A DNA stretch of 47,446 nt from an uncultured Anaerobiospirillum sp. Its GTDB lineage: Bacteria; Pseudomonadota; Gammaproteobacteria; Enterobacterales; Succinivibrionaceae. A program made the position numbers and the translations under genes. Below are positions 16,918-25,361 of the stretch, one piece after another. The stretch covers positions 1 to 47,446 of the forward strand of contig CALXOW010000021.1 of NCBI GenBank assembly GCA_944390115.1. The letters run 5' to 3'. Position 1 is the first letter of the stretch, and the number at the start of each line of letters is the position of its first letter. A model generated the notes under the pieces. The model was given only the letters and a program-made list of their open reading frames with translations. It did no database searches and was not told the origin of the DNA.

Positions 16918-17538
16918 TTAGTTAAGCGTGCAAACGGTAAAGCGCGTCTAAGTGGAGACGCGCATCGAATCAGGTTTGTGTAACTAAAACGAGTTTGACG
17001 AGCTCGGCGCAATTGAGTGGAGGTTATGAGTCGCCCGATGCGGGCACACAGTCCCAATAAACACGGGCACGTTGCCCCAATAAACGCGGACGTTCTGCCC
17101 CAATAAATTGCACGGCACTTTCACCTAATTTATCCCGCCCTGTTCAGGTGCACGGTTTTGCACCTTTGCGGGGCTCAAAATTACGGTTTTTGCGTTTTTG
17201 CGCGGACACAAAGCAAGTTTACTTGCGCAATCTTGCACATAAATGCCTTTCTTTAACCCTCTGGGCGGTCTTTAGTCTTGCTGCTCCATCTTGGATGCTT
17301 CTGCACTAAGCTAAGGCATAGCCTGAGGGCGACCAAGTGTCCCGTGAGATCGCGCTATTATTCACTTGTTGGTTTTTACTGTACTAACACTTTATTAAGG
17401 CTTAATTGAGCTGCTCCCAGCAATGAGCGGTGCCCTTGTACTTGTTGCTTGGCCTTTGAGGCTGCGTCAGATGGTTGTTACCATCTAGGGTCTAGGACGT
17501 ATTTTTTCTTTTTGGAGCAGCGACTTAGGAGTTTAATC
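16918..17538. other. Intergenic region upstream of ilvE
   Basis: It holds a GC-rich stem (16942-16963, GCGCGTCT with AGACGCGC) just after the transporter gene, without a T-tract, and three 23-base tandem repeats (17042-17110). I looked for a branched-chain-amino-acid leader peptide before ilvE and saw none rich in Ile/Val/Leu. The ilvE promoter is presumably in 17340-17500 but I cannot place it with confidence. Confidence 0.45.
17042..17110. repeat. Three tandem 23-bp repeats
   Basis: Units at 17042-17064, 17065-17087 and 17088-17110 share the core CCCAATAAA and a GG(G)CA/GGACG opening. They are diverged but exactly phased. They lie in the gap between the transporter gene and ilvE. Confidence 0.75.
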
Positions 17539-18477
17539 ATGAGCTTAAACAACACCCCAACTAAGTACATCTGGATGGATGGCAAGATGGTTCCATACGC
17601 TGACGCTACGGTTCACGTCTTATCGCACGCTTTACACTATGGCACCGCAGTGTTTGAGGGCATTCGTGCTTACTCGACTCCTAAGGGCCCATGCGTATTC
17701 CGCTTAGAAGAGCACATCACCCGCCTCTTCAACTCCGCTAAGATTTACCGCTTCCCTGTTCCTTTCACCAAGGAGCAAGTCAAGCAGGCCTGCTGCGATA
17801 TCATCACCGAGAATGGTCTTGAGTCCGGCTACATCCGTCCTCTCATCTTCATGGGCAATGTCGGCTTAGGCGTTCGCTTCCCAGAGGGCTCTAAGGCTCA
17901 GGTTATGGTTGCCGCTATGCCATGGGGCGCTTACTTAGGCGAGGATGGCTTAGAGAAGGGCGTTAAGGTCGGTGTCTCGAGCTGGCACCGTTTAGCCCCT
18001 AACACCATCCCAACCGAGGCTAAGGCTGCAGGTAACTATCTGTCCTCGATCTTAATCTCCAACGAGGCCGTCCAAAACGGCTACGTTGAGGCTATCGCCT
18101 TAGACACCGACGGCTTCATTTCTGAGGGCTCGGGCGAGAACGTCTTCTTTGTTAAGGATGGCGCTTTATACACCGCTCCTTTCACCAACGGTCTGCTCCC
18201 TGGCATTACCCGTGACGCTATCGTTAAGCTCGCTCGTGATGTTTTAGGTATCCCAGTTTACGAGCAGAAGATGCAGCGTGAGATGTGCTACTTAGCCGAT
18301 GAGGCTTTCTTCTCGGGCACCGCCGCTGAGATCACCCCAATTGCCTCGATCGACGGCATCGATGTTGGTGCAGGCAAGCGTGGTCCTATCACCAAGCAGC
18401 TGCAAGAGACCTTCTTCAACTTGGTTCAAGGCAAGATTGAAGACAAGTGGGGCTGGCTCACTCCAGTTAAGAAGTAA
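17539..18477 (+). CDS. ilvE: Branched-chain amino acid aminotransferase
   Basis: 312 residues, a class IV PLP aminotransferase. Start 'TKYIWMDGKMVPYADATVHVLSHALHYGTAVFEGIRAY' is typical of IlvE. The PLP lysine is in 'TEAKAAGNYLSS', and 'SEGSGENVFFVKDG' and 'GITRDAIV' are family signatures. It transfers amino groups between glutamate and the 2-oxo acids of Val, Ile and Leu in the cytoplasm. The ATG at 17539 has AGGAG 7 bases upstream; the frame continues to 17449 without support. A terminator hairpin lies 45 bases after the stop, and ilvD follows, so the two may be separately transcribed or linked by read-through. Confidence 0.95.
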   Translation: MSLNNTPTKYIWMDGKMVPYADATVHVLSHALHYGTAVFEGIRAYSTPKGPCVFRLEEHITRLFNSAKIYRFPVPFTKEQVKQACCDIITENGLESGYIRPLIFMGNVGLGVRFPEGSKAQVMVAAMPWGAYLGEDGLEKGVKVGVSSWHRLAPNTIPTEAKAAGNYLSSILISNEAVQNGYVEAIALDTDGFISEGSGENVFFVKDGALYTAPFTNGLLPGITRDAIVKLARDVLGIPVYEQKMQREMCYLADEAFFSGTAAEITPIASIDGIDVGAGKRGPITKQLQETFFNLVQGKIEDKWGWLTPVKK

Positions 18478-18521
18478 GAGTTAATTAAGCCTTGCCCGTC
18501 TCGTGGTCGGGATGGGCCTTA

Positions 18522-18545
18522 AAGGCCCCGCAAGGGGCCTTTTTT
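18522..18545 (+). terminator. Intrinsic terminator after ilvE
   Basis: AAGGCCCC (18522-18529), loop GCAA, GGGGCCTT (18534-18541), then a T run to 18545. It lies between ilvE and ilvD, 68 bases before the ilvD start, so it limits or attenuates read-through. Confidence 0.88.
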
Positions 18546-18612
18546 AGTTTGCCGCAGATCTTTCTTTTTGTTTTGCTGCGGCTGGCTTTGCTTTACAGGA
18601 CTGTTTGTCGCT

Positions 18613-20451
18613 ATGCCTAAATATCGTTCCAGCGTCACTTACGAAACCAAGAAGATGGCCGGTGCTCGCGCCTTGTGGAAGGCCACCGGCATGAAGGATG
18701 AGGACTTTGGTAAGCCAATTATCGCCATTGCCAACTCCTTTACCGAGTTTGTCCCAGGCCACGTCCACTTAAAGGAAGTCGGCAGCTTAGTAGCAAAGGC
18801 AATTGAAGCCGCCGGTGGCGTCGCTAAGGAGTTCAATACCATCGCAGTTGATGATGGTATCGCCATGGGTCACTCGGGCATGCTCTATTCGCTGCCAAGC
18901 CGCGAAATCATCGCCGATAGCGTCGAGTACATGGTCCAAGCCCACAAGGCCGACGCCTTAGTGTGCATCTCCAACTGCGATAAGGTCACCCCAGGTATGT
19001 TAATGGCCACAATGCGCCTTAACATCCCAACAATCTTCGTCTCGGGCGGCCCAATGGAGGCCGGTGTTCTGCCAGGTCACCACAAGTTAGACCTGATCGA
19101 CGCCATGATCGTCTCGGCCGATCCAAAGGTTAGCGATGAAGAAATCAACGCTGTCGAGAGCGTCGCTTGCCCAACCTGCGGTTCGTGCTCGGGTATGTTC
19201 ACCGCTAACTCGATGAACTGCTTAACCGAGGCCTTAGGTTTAGCTCTGCCAGGCAACGGCACTATCGTCGCTACCCATGAGCTGCGTCAGAACCTCTTTA
19301 CTAAGGCCGGTGAACTGATCGTTAAGCTGGCTAAGGCCTACTATGAGGGCGAGGATACTTCGGTACTGCCTCGTTCGATTGCCACCAAGGATGCCTTTGA
19401 AAACGCTATGTCCTTGGATATCGCTATGGGTGGCTCGACCAATACCGTGCTGCACTTATTAGCGGTCGCCTGTGAGGCGGGCGTTGACTTCACTATGGCC
19501 GATATCGACCGTCTGTCGCGTCACGTCCCTCATCTGTGCAAGGTCGCCCCATCGACCCCTGATTACCATATCGAAGATGTTCACCGCGCCGGTGGCATTA
19601 TGTCGATTCTCCATGAGCTGGACCAAGCAGGCCTGTTCCACCACGATTGCCGCACCGTGCTGCAATGCTCCTTTGCCGAGCAATTACAGCGCTATGCTAT
19701 CGACGTCACCACCGATCCTGAGGTTAAGCACTTCTACCTGGCAGCCCCTGGGCGTGTCCGTACCATCAAGCCATTCTCGCAGAACAAGTTCTTTGAGAGC
19801 GCCGACCAAGATCGTGCCGCTGGCTGCATCCGTGATAAGGCCCATGCCTACAGCCAAGATGGCGGCTTAGCCGTGCTCTATGGCAACTTAGCCCAGGACG
19901 GCTGCATCGTGAAGACCGCCGGTGTTGACAGCTCGATTCTGACCTTTGTTGGCCCAGCTATTGTCTTTGAGTCGCAAGAAGAAGCCGTCGACGGCATCTT
20001 ATCGGGTAAGGTTAAGGCCGGTCACGTCGTAGTCATCCGCTACGAAGGCCCTAAGGGCGGCCCAGGTATGCAAGAGATGCTCTACCCAACTTCGTACTTA
20101 AAGTCGATGGGCTTAGGTAAGAAGTGCGCTCTCATCACCGATGGTCGCTTCTCGGGCGGCACCTCGGGTCTGTCAATTGGTCACGTCTCGCCAGAGGCTG
20201 CTAACGGCGGCATCATCGCCTTGGTTAAGGATGGCGATATGATCAAGATCGACATTCCAAACCGCGTCATCTCCTTAACCGTTGATGATGAGGAGCTCCA
20301 AGAGCGTCAGGTCCAGATGGAGCAGCGTGGCAGCTTTGCTTATCAGCCACAGCACCGCGATCGCGTCATCTCCACTGCCTTAAAGACCTACGCTTCCTTG
20401 GCTTCCTCCGCTGATAAGGGCGGTGTCCGTGACTTAGCCAAGCTGCGCTAA
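18613..20451 (+). CDS. ilvD: Dihydroxy-acid dehydratase
   Basis: 612 residues, full length compared with E. coli IlvD (616). It dehydrates 2,3-dihydroxy-isovalerate and 2,3-dihydroxy-3-methylvalerate to the 2-oxo acids that IlvE aminates. Iron-sulfur cysteines are seen in '[10 protein letters not shown]' and '[17 protein letters not shown]'. Start '[26 protein letters not shown]' is the canonical N-terminus, which fixes the ATG at 18613. C-terminal '[20 protein letters not shown]' is the IlvD/Edd signature. With ilvE it makes the last two steps of Val/Ile synthesis; other ilv genes are outside the window. Confidence 0.97.
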   Translation: MPKYRSSVTYETKKMAGARALWKATGMKDEDFGKPIIAIANSFTEFVPGHVHLKEVGSLVAKAIEAAGGVAKEFNTIAVDDGIAMGHSGMLYSLPSREIIADSVEYMVQAHKADALVCISNCDKVTPGMLMATMRLNIPTIFVSGGPMEAGVLPGHHKLDLIDAMIVSADPKVSDEEINAVESVACPTCGSCSGMFTANSMNCLTEALGLALPGNGTIVATHELRQNLFTKAGELIVKLAKAYYEGEDTSVLPRSIATKDAFENAMSLDIAMGGSTNTVLHLLAVACEAGVDFTMADIDRLSRHVPHLCKVAPSTPDYHIEDVHRAGGIMSILHELDQAGLFHHDCRTVLQCSFAEQLQRYAIDVTTDPEVKHFYLAAPGRVRTIKPFSQNKFFESADQDRAAGCIRDKAHAYSQDGGLAVLYGNLAQDGCIVKTAGVDSSILTFVGPAIVFESQEEAVDGILSGKVKAGHVVVIRYEGPKGGPGMQEMLYPTSYLKSMGLGKKCALITDGRFSGGTSGLSIGHVSPEAANGGIIALVKDGDMIKIDIPNRVISLTVDDEELQERQVQMEQRGSFAYQPQHRDRVISTALKTYASLASSADKGGVRDLAKLR

Positions 20452-20534
20452 GCCTAAGACGAATTACCCAGCTGCGCTATCATGCGCAGCCTGACGCACA
20501 GCCCACGACTTAGTTTTTGAGCTGTGCACAAGCT

Positions 20535-20574
20535 AAAACAGGGGCCGGATCCTCACAGATCTGGCCCCTGTTTT
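20535..20574. terminator. Bidirectional intrinsic terminator between ilvD and the AAA gene
   Basis: A long stem (AAAACAGGGGCC... with ...GGCCCCTGTTTT, about 18 pairs with one G-T) flanks a 6-base loop at about 20552. T runs exist on both strands. It serves ilvD (plus) and the AAA-ATPase-like gene (minus). Confidence 0.9.
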
Positions 20575-20591
20575 ATTCAAAACTTTGTTAG

Positions 20592-22385
20592 CTATTTGGT
20601 TCGGACATTGTCCATCTTTATTAATTCTTGCTGCATGCCTACAATCTTGTTGCTTCTGCGCCATGCGGCAATCTGACGATATTTGTCGGAGACAACAATT
20701 TGGACACTTGAAACGAGACGTCCTTCAGTTTTAATGTTATTGAGATAACATTTATCTAAAATTTGTTGTTCGGCTTTATCCAGCATCCGCAACTTGGCTT
20801 CTTTGGTGTCAGTATTTTTTGATAGGCGCTTAAGTTCAACCACATAGATGTGGTTCTTAGTTGTTATTAACAAATCGATGCGTCCTAAGTTGTTTGGCAC
20901 CTCTTCTTGAACTGTAATCGCAGTTTCTTTTAATGATGCTTTGCTAACATCTTTTTGGGTAGAAGCGTCAACATCTTCTTTAACGTTAATTACATCAGAG
21001 CGAAGCCATAATGCAATCAAAGTACGATAATGCATTTCTTTGGCTGAAGCCATAAAATCATAATGGATGCCACACAATAGCTCGTTTATAAACAAACAAG
21101 TTGAATTAATATCATCGGCCAAAATCGCATTTTGCACTTTAGTTAGATGATCGTAAGCATCGGAATCATCTATCCCAAGCATGTAACTTGTTAAAACTGC
21201 TGTATATTTTGCAGCTACATCATAGTTGGTTAGACGACAGATAAAACTACGTTTATCTGGTGGATTGTTTATTGTATCGGAAGTTATGTTCTTTAATGAA
21301 ACAAGGCCACTTTGAAATAAAATTTGAGTTTTAGTTATATTGTTGAATTTAGTAGGTGACGTTATATCTGATTGTTTAATCTTTACATCATAGCTACACA
21401 TTTGTAGGATATTATTTGGTGTAGATTTATAGCGATGCAAATAAGAGCGAAGAGCTGCAGTGGCATTTGAGCTATCCATCCAGTAGCTATTAAAGTTTGG
21501 CAGATCATCAGGATCATCGATTGATGTTGCGATTGGCTCAAAAAAACTATTTATAGAATCTGGACAATATACCTTAACTTTTGCATTATAATCAAAGCAA
21601 AAGCCATCATAGTGTTTTTCGAGTTTCGCCAATAGCTCGTCTTTAGTAAGCTTGAGTCTTTGCGCTGCTAGTTCTATGTATGGAGCAAAATTTGTTACAA
21701 GATCTTCTTGAGTGTAACCGAGCAAATCAGCATATTTAGGACGCATACTGATATCAAGAATATCCCGTCCAGTAAACAGGGACGCATCACGATATCGCAT
21801 AATGCCAGTAATTAAAATATATTGATAATTTTCTATATTACGCAGCCAAGAATAAAAGATATTGAGAGTTGAAAGTGATTTTTTAAACTCTTCTTCATTA
21901 TCAAGGTGTATTGATAATGGAAAATCCCATTCATCAATTAAGAAGACAAGCTTGTGACCTTGCGTAATTTCATCAAAACTTTTTAAAAAACCATTAAATG
22001 GTTGCTCAAGTTCTAAATCATTGGCTTGAGCAAATCCTACTTTACTGAATGCAGATTTGAGTGCCGCCTTCAAAGCGATCTCAAGATTATCACCCCTAAT
22101 ATCGATAAAAGAAAGATGGATTACTGGGTAGCGTTCTGTTATCGGCCAATTACCATAAATAGCTGTACCTGCAAAATTAGTATCACCATTAGTGAAGAGA
22201 TCTTTGAGCATAGAGCAAAGCAGAGATTTCCCCATACGGCGCGGTCGCGACAAAAAGACTTTTTGATGGTCAGTAACTAGGGCTCCTAGCTTAGCGGTTT
22301 TATCGACATAAAGAAGGTTATTGTCGCGCATTACGCTCCAGCTTGACACGCCAATAGGAATAGGTTTCAGTTGCTGTTTTGACAT
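20592..22385 (-). CDS. AAA-ATPase-like / PD-(D/E)XK nuclease-like protein (DUF1703 family)
   Basis: 597 residues. The N-terminus 'PIPIGVSSWSVMRDNNLLYVDKT' and 'LSRPRRMGKSLL' (Walker A GKS) match the AAA-ATPase_like family (PF09820). Walker B is 'LVFLIDEWD'. The C-terminus has a PD-(D/E)XK pattern: Asp in 'GRIDLLI' and Glu/Lys in 'VVELKR' (PF08011). The family is widespread and multicopy in gut anaerobes; its function is not established, and mobile-element or defence roles are guesses. I chose the ATG at 22385 (AGG 7 bases upstream), as it gives the usual family N-terminus; a frame to 22442 has no SD. The gene is clearly more AT-rich than ilvD beside it, suggesting transfer. Confidence 0.87.
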   Translation of the reverse strand: MSKQQLKPIPIGVSSWSVMRDNNLLYVDKTAKLGALVTDHQKVFLSRPRRMGKSLLCSMLKDLFTNGDTNFAGTAIYGNWPITERYPVIHLSFIDIRGDNLEIALKAALKSAFSKVGFAQANDLELEQPFNGFLKSFDEITQGHKLVFLIDEWDFPLSIHLDNEEEFKKSLSTLNIFYSWLRNIENYQYILITGIMRYRDASLFTGRDILDISMRPKYADLLGYTQEDLVTNFAPYIELAAQRLKLTKDELLAKLEKHYDGFCFDYNAKVKVYCPDSINSFFEPIATSIDDPDDLPNFNSYWMDSSNATAALRSYLHRYKSTPNNILQMCSYDVKIKQSDITSPTKFNNITKTQILFQSGLVSLKNITSDTINNPPDKRSFICRLTNYDVAAKYTAVLTSYMLGIDDSDAYDHLTKVQNAILADDINSTCLFINELLCGIHYDFMASAKEMHYRTLIALWLRSDVINVKEDVDASTQKDVSKASLKETAITVQEEVPNNLGRIDLLITTKNHIYVVELKRLSKNTDTKEAKLRMLDKAEQQILDKCYLNNIKTEGRLVSSVQIVVSDKYRQIAAWRRSNKIVGMQQELIKMDNVRTK

Positions 22386-22810
22386 AAAATTACCTGAAGC
22401 ATCTCGCGTAACAGTGAATGACAAAAGCTCATCTATGCTCATGTTGGCACAATAAGGCCTAATTTGAGACAGATGTGTTCTGCAACCGTGGAATCACCTT
22501 TTATGCATGGTGTTAATTTGCAAAAGCACTGTACAACAGAACGGTTAGCAAGCACCAGCATAAATGTGGTTTGCATTAGGCTTTTGTCCTGATGACGTAA
22601 CTTACGTGATGGACTAGACTACTAGTAAGACCCTTAGGAACGCAGGAGCTAATAGCTTCAACTCTTTTGTTGTTGTTTGCACCCAGTGGAGCCACCTCTC
22701 AAGTAGCTCCAAACTGCCGAATTTATTTACTACCGCGATCCTTACGCCCAAGCTGGGCCGTACTTACAGCCCAGTTGGACTATCGTGAGGCTGAGCGCGT
22801 GTGCCGTCTG
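22386..22810. other. Intergenic region upstream of the AAA gene
   Basis: 425 bases between the start of the minus-strand AAA gene and the end of the minus-strand DUF362 gene. I see no gene, clear terminator or repeat in it. Confidence 0.4.
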
Positions 22811-23815
22811 TTAGCGGTCTAAGTCGACCCACTGATAGCGCTTCTTGCCCATGCCTAATTCCTTGGCGCGATCCAAGATCAAGGTGCCGTTGCGGCTGTG
22901 GATACGCTCGAGCATTGGGGCATTATCTGGGGCTAAGTTAACCAAGTCGATAAAGGCTTGGTCGATAGCTACTGGGTCTAAGGAAGCCAAGATGCCGATA
23001 TCGCGCATGCATGGTGGGGCAGCATTGCCATCGCAGTCGCAGTCCACCGAGAGGTTGTTGACCACCGAGATAAAGAGCATACGCTTACCGTGATCAAAGT
23101 AATCGTAGACGGCGCTCGCGGCCTCGGCCATCGACTCGATGAATTGATTGTGCTCAGGGCTGTCATTGCTTAAGAAGGCGCCGTTGGCTACGGTCGCAAA
23201 GCCCCCAAACTCCTCAGAGCGCCCGGCGGTGTGAATTAAGCCCTTGCCGTGAGTGGACGCAACACCAATCGAGATGTTCTTTAAGGCACCGCCAAAACCG
23301 CCCATAGCATGGCCCTTGGCGTGCGAGAGCACAACCATAAAGTCGTAGCGCGATAAGTGGTCACCCACGATATCGTACTGCAAGTACTTGCCATGCTTGA
23401 CCGGAATCTGCATCTCGCCTTCTTCGTCCATCAGGTCAAATGGGGCGATCGCAGTAAAGCCGTGCTCGTTGATGACACGCCAGTGATCAGCGCTTTGGCA
23501 GCGGGCACCGGAGTAAGCGGTATTGCACTCGACAATAGTGCCGTCTAACTTTTGCACCAAGTCCTTGATTAAGGCAGGCTGCAAATAGTGCTTGTTACCG
23601 GCCTCGCCTGAGGACAGCTTGCAAGCGACCTTACCTGTTGGCACCCGTCCCAAAGCCTCATAGGCATTCAGCAAGCCCTTAGGGGTAATCTCGCGGGTGA
23701 AGTAAACCTTAGGGGCATCAGCCTCATCGCTGCGATGAGCTAACTTGCTAAAGTCGATGGCGTCAGCACCACCCTGCACCCCCGCAGCACTAAAGATTTT
23801 GTTCAGGTCAGACAT
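22811..23815 (-). CDS. DUF362 protein, proposed LarA-like nickel-pincer enzyme (cytoplasmic copy 1)
   Basis: 334 residues, single-domain DUF362, without the ferredoxin domain that many family members carry and without a signal peptide. Key residues: His169, Lys179 and His195 in 'KGHAMGGFGGALKN...LIH'. Their spacing (10 and 16) equals that of LarA His174, Lys184 (NPN attachment) and His200 (nickel ligand). An acidic residue in 'FTREITP' lies where LarA has 'SSDHTRP'. LarA His108 has no obvious counterpart; 'SSGEAGN' occupies that region. The Cys pair in 'SVDCDCDG' is conserved in all three local paralogues. The ATG at 23815 has AGGAG(T) 6 bases upstream. It is divergent from the operon starting at 24316. 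Family assignment is firm; NPN use is inference. Confidence 0.85.
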   Translation of the reverse strand: MSDLNKIFSAAGVQGGADAIDFSKLAHRSDEADAPKVYFTREITPKGLLNAYEALGRVPTGKVACKLSSGEAGNKHYLQPALIKDLVQKLDGTIVECNTAYSGARCQSADHWRVINEHGFTAIAPFDLMDEEGEMQIPVKHGKYLQYDIVGDHLSRYDFMVVLSHAKGHAMGGFGGALKNISIGVASTHGKGLIHTAGRSEEFGGFATVANGAFLSNDSPEHNQFIESMAEAASAVYDYFDHGKRMLFISVVNNLSVDCDCDGNAAPPCMRDIGILASLDPVAIDQAFIDLVNLAPDNAPMLERIHSRNGTLILDRAKELGMGKKRYQWVDLDR

Positions 23816-24013
23816 TTCGGCACTCCTCATAGCCTTTGCCTTCAGCCTCCAGAGTAAGTCCTACCGCACTCCTCTAGAGACTCCAATCCATTCCTAAGAT
23901 ATAGCCCGCCGCCTTGCTTTGCGCAAGGGGGCACATGCAAAAATGCAAACTTTGGGCAAAAAATTAAGAGCTGTAGGCAAACAGTCATGGAGCCAGCTAC
24001 CTTGTGACCCACG

Positions 24014-24059
24014 GACAAGCGATCTTGTGCTCCTCTGACAAACGACCTTGCGCCCCATC
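24014..24059. repeat. Two tandem 23-bp repeats
   Basis: Units 24014-24036 and 24037-24059 share GACAA-CGA-CTTG and align without gaps. A partial third unit (CCTTGTGACCC) precedes them. The same unit length as the repeats at 17042-17110, but a different sequence. Confidence 0.6.
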
Positions 24060-24243
24060 GTACCGCGCGTCCGGTAAGCAGGTTCTCAGCGCTCCGGCTC
24101 ACAGCCATACCACGCTGGCACCAAGTCATGTGCCTCCAGCATAGCATCATGTCCCCAGCGCATAGTCATGCGCCACGCTGGGGCGTAGGTTTAGCGCTTT
24201 TTCTCAAAGTTTTGCCCGTTTATATCCCATGACGGTTTTGACC

Positions 24244-24272
24244 TTTACCCACCTTTTTCCCTGCTTTAGATT
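24244..24272 (+). promoter_or_regulatory. Candidate promoter of the nickel/NPN operon
   Basis: TTTACC (24244-24249) and TAGATT (24267-24272) are separated by 17 bases and lie 44 bases before the ATG of the exported DUF362 gene. The match to sigma70 consensus is moderate; no better candidate is visible close to the start. Confidence 0.35.
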
Positions 24273-24315
24273 AAAACTAGCCCAGACTTTGGGCGCTAAT
24301 TCAAAGGTGTGGTTT

Positions 24316-25338
24316 ATGAAAATAAAAACTTTGGCGCAAGCCACGATCGCTGCTCTCGCTTTAAGTGGTGCCGCGCTCTTTAGCTCAACGGCCACTGCCG
24401 CTGATATCGACTTTACCAAGCTCGAGCACCGCGTCACGGACAGCTCCGCTCCTGTGGTCTATTTCACCTCGGACATTAGCCCTGAGGGTCTGCAGGCAGC
24501 CTATGAGGCTTTAGGCCGCGTCCCATCGGGCAACGTCGCCTTCAAGCTCTCCACCGGTGAAGCTGGTAACGATAATCACCTCGATCCAGATCTCATCAAG
24601 AACCTGGTTCAACAATTTAAGGGCACCATCGTCGAGTGCAACACCGCCTACGGCGGCTCGCGCTCCTCGACCTTGGCCCACCGTCAAGTGATCAAGGATC
24701 ACGGCTTTGATGCGATCGCTAAGGTCGACATCATGGACGAGGAAGGGTCGATGGAGATTCCGGTCACCGGCGGTGAGCACTTAAAGTTTGACCGTGTCGG
24801 TAGCCACTTGGCCAACTACGACTTCATGGTAGTTTTGACTCACTTTAAGGGTCACGCCATGGGCGGCTTTGGCGGTGCCTTAAAGAACATCTCGATCGGC
24901 GTCGCCTCGCAAGAAGGCAAGAACCTCATTCACACTGCAGGTCACACTGATAAGTTTGAGTGGGGTGCTTATGGCCCAATCGATACCCCAGAGCACGTTG
25001 ACTTCATCGAGTCGATGGCCGAAGCGGCTGATGCTGTCAGCGATCACTTTGACCACGGCAAGAACATGCTCTATATCTCGGTTATGAACAATATGTCGGT
25101 CGACTGCGACTGCGATGGTAGCCCAGCTCCGGTTGACATGCACGATATCGGCATCTTAGCTTCGCTCGACCCTGTGGCCCTGGATCAAGCCTGCGTTGAC
25201 TTAGTCTATCAGGCTCCAGATGGCGCCTCGCTCATTGAGCGTATGGAAAGCCGCCAAGGCCCACACATCTTAGACCATGCCGTCAAGATGGGCTTAGGCC
25301 AAAAGAGCTATCAGCTGGTTTCCTTAGACCAAAAGTAA
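24316..25338 (+). CDS. DUF362 protein with Sec signal peptide, proposed LarA-like enzyme (exported copy)
   Basis: 340 residues. The first 29 form a Sec signal peptide: 'MKIKTLAQ', a hydrophobic Ala/Leu core, then 'TATAA' before the mature start. There is no twin-arginine motif. The mature part parallels the two cytoplasmic paralogues. His180, Lys190 and His206 keep the LarA spacing (10 and 16), and 'FTSDISP' resembles LarA's phosphate-binding 'SSDHTRP'. The 'SVDCDCDG' Cys motif is present. If it uses NPN, the nickel cofactor must be loaded before Sec export or obtained outside, which is a puzzle; a periplasmic nickel-related role is the alternative. The ATG at 24316 has AGGTG about 7 bases upstream. 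First gene of the likely nickel/NPN operon; the permease gene follows after 23 bases. Confidence 0.85.
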   Translation: MKIKTLAQATIAALALSGAALFSSTATAADIDFTKLEHRVTDSSAPVVYFTSDISPEGLQAAYEALGRVPSGNVAFKLSTGEAGNDNHLDPDLIKNLVQQFKGTIVECNTAYGGSRSSTLAHRQVIKDHGFDAIAKVDIMDEEGSMEIPVTGGEHLKFDRVGSHLANYDFMVVLTHFKGHAMGGFGGALKNISIGVASQEGKNLIHTAGHTDKFEWGAYGPIDTPEHVDFIESMAEAADAVSDHFDHGKNMLYISVMNNMSVDCDCDGSPAPVDMHDIGILASLDPVALDQACVDLVYQAPDGASLIERMESRQGPHILDHAVKMGLGQKSYQLVSLDQK

Positions 25339-25361
25339 GCTCATAAGGAGAGAGACGGTAC

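Larger units (their letters stand above)
23816..24315. other. Divergent intergenic region between two DUF362 genes
   Basis: 500 bases that must hold promoters for both directions. It contains two 23-base tandem repeats (24014-24059), followed by loosely repeated TCATG(T/C)...CCAGC units at about 24120-24180, and a candidate plus-strand promoter at 24244-24272. I looked for a NikR operator (GTATGA...TCATAC) and did not find one. Confidence 0.45.

Noticed and set aside
16918-17538. ilv leader-peptide attenuator
   Set aside because: No short frame rich in Ile, Val or Leu with a following terminator could be found before ilvE.
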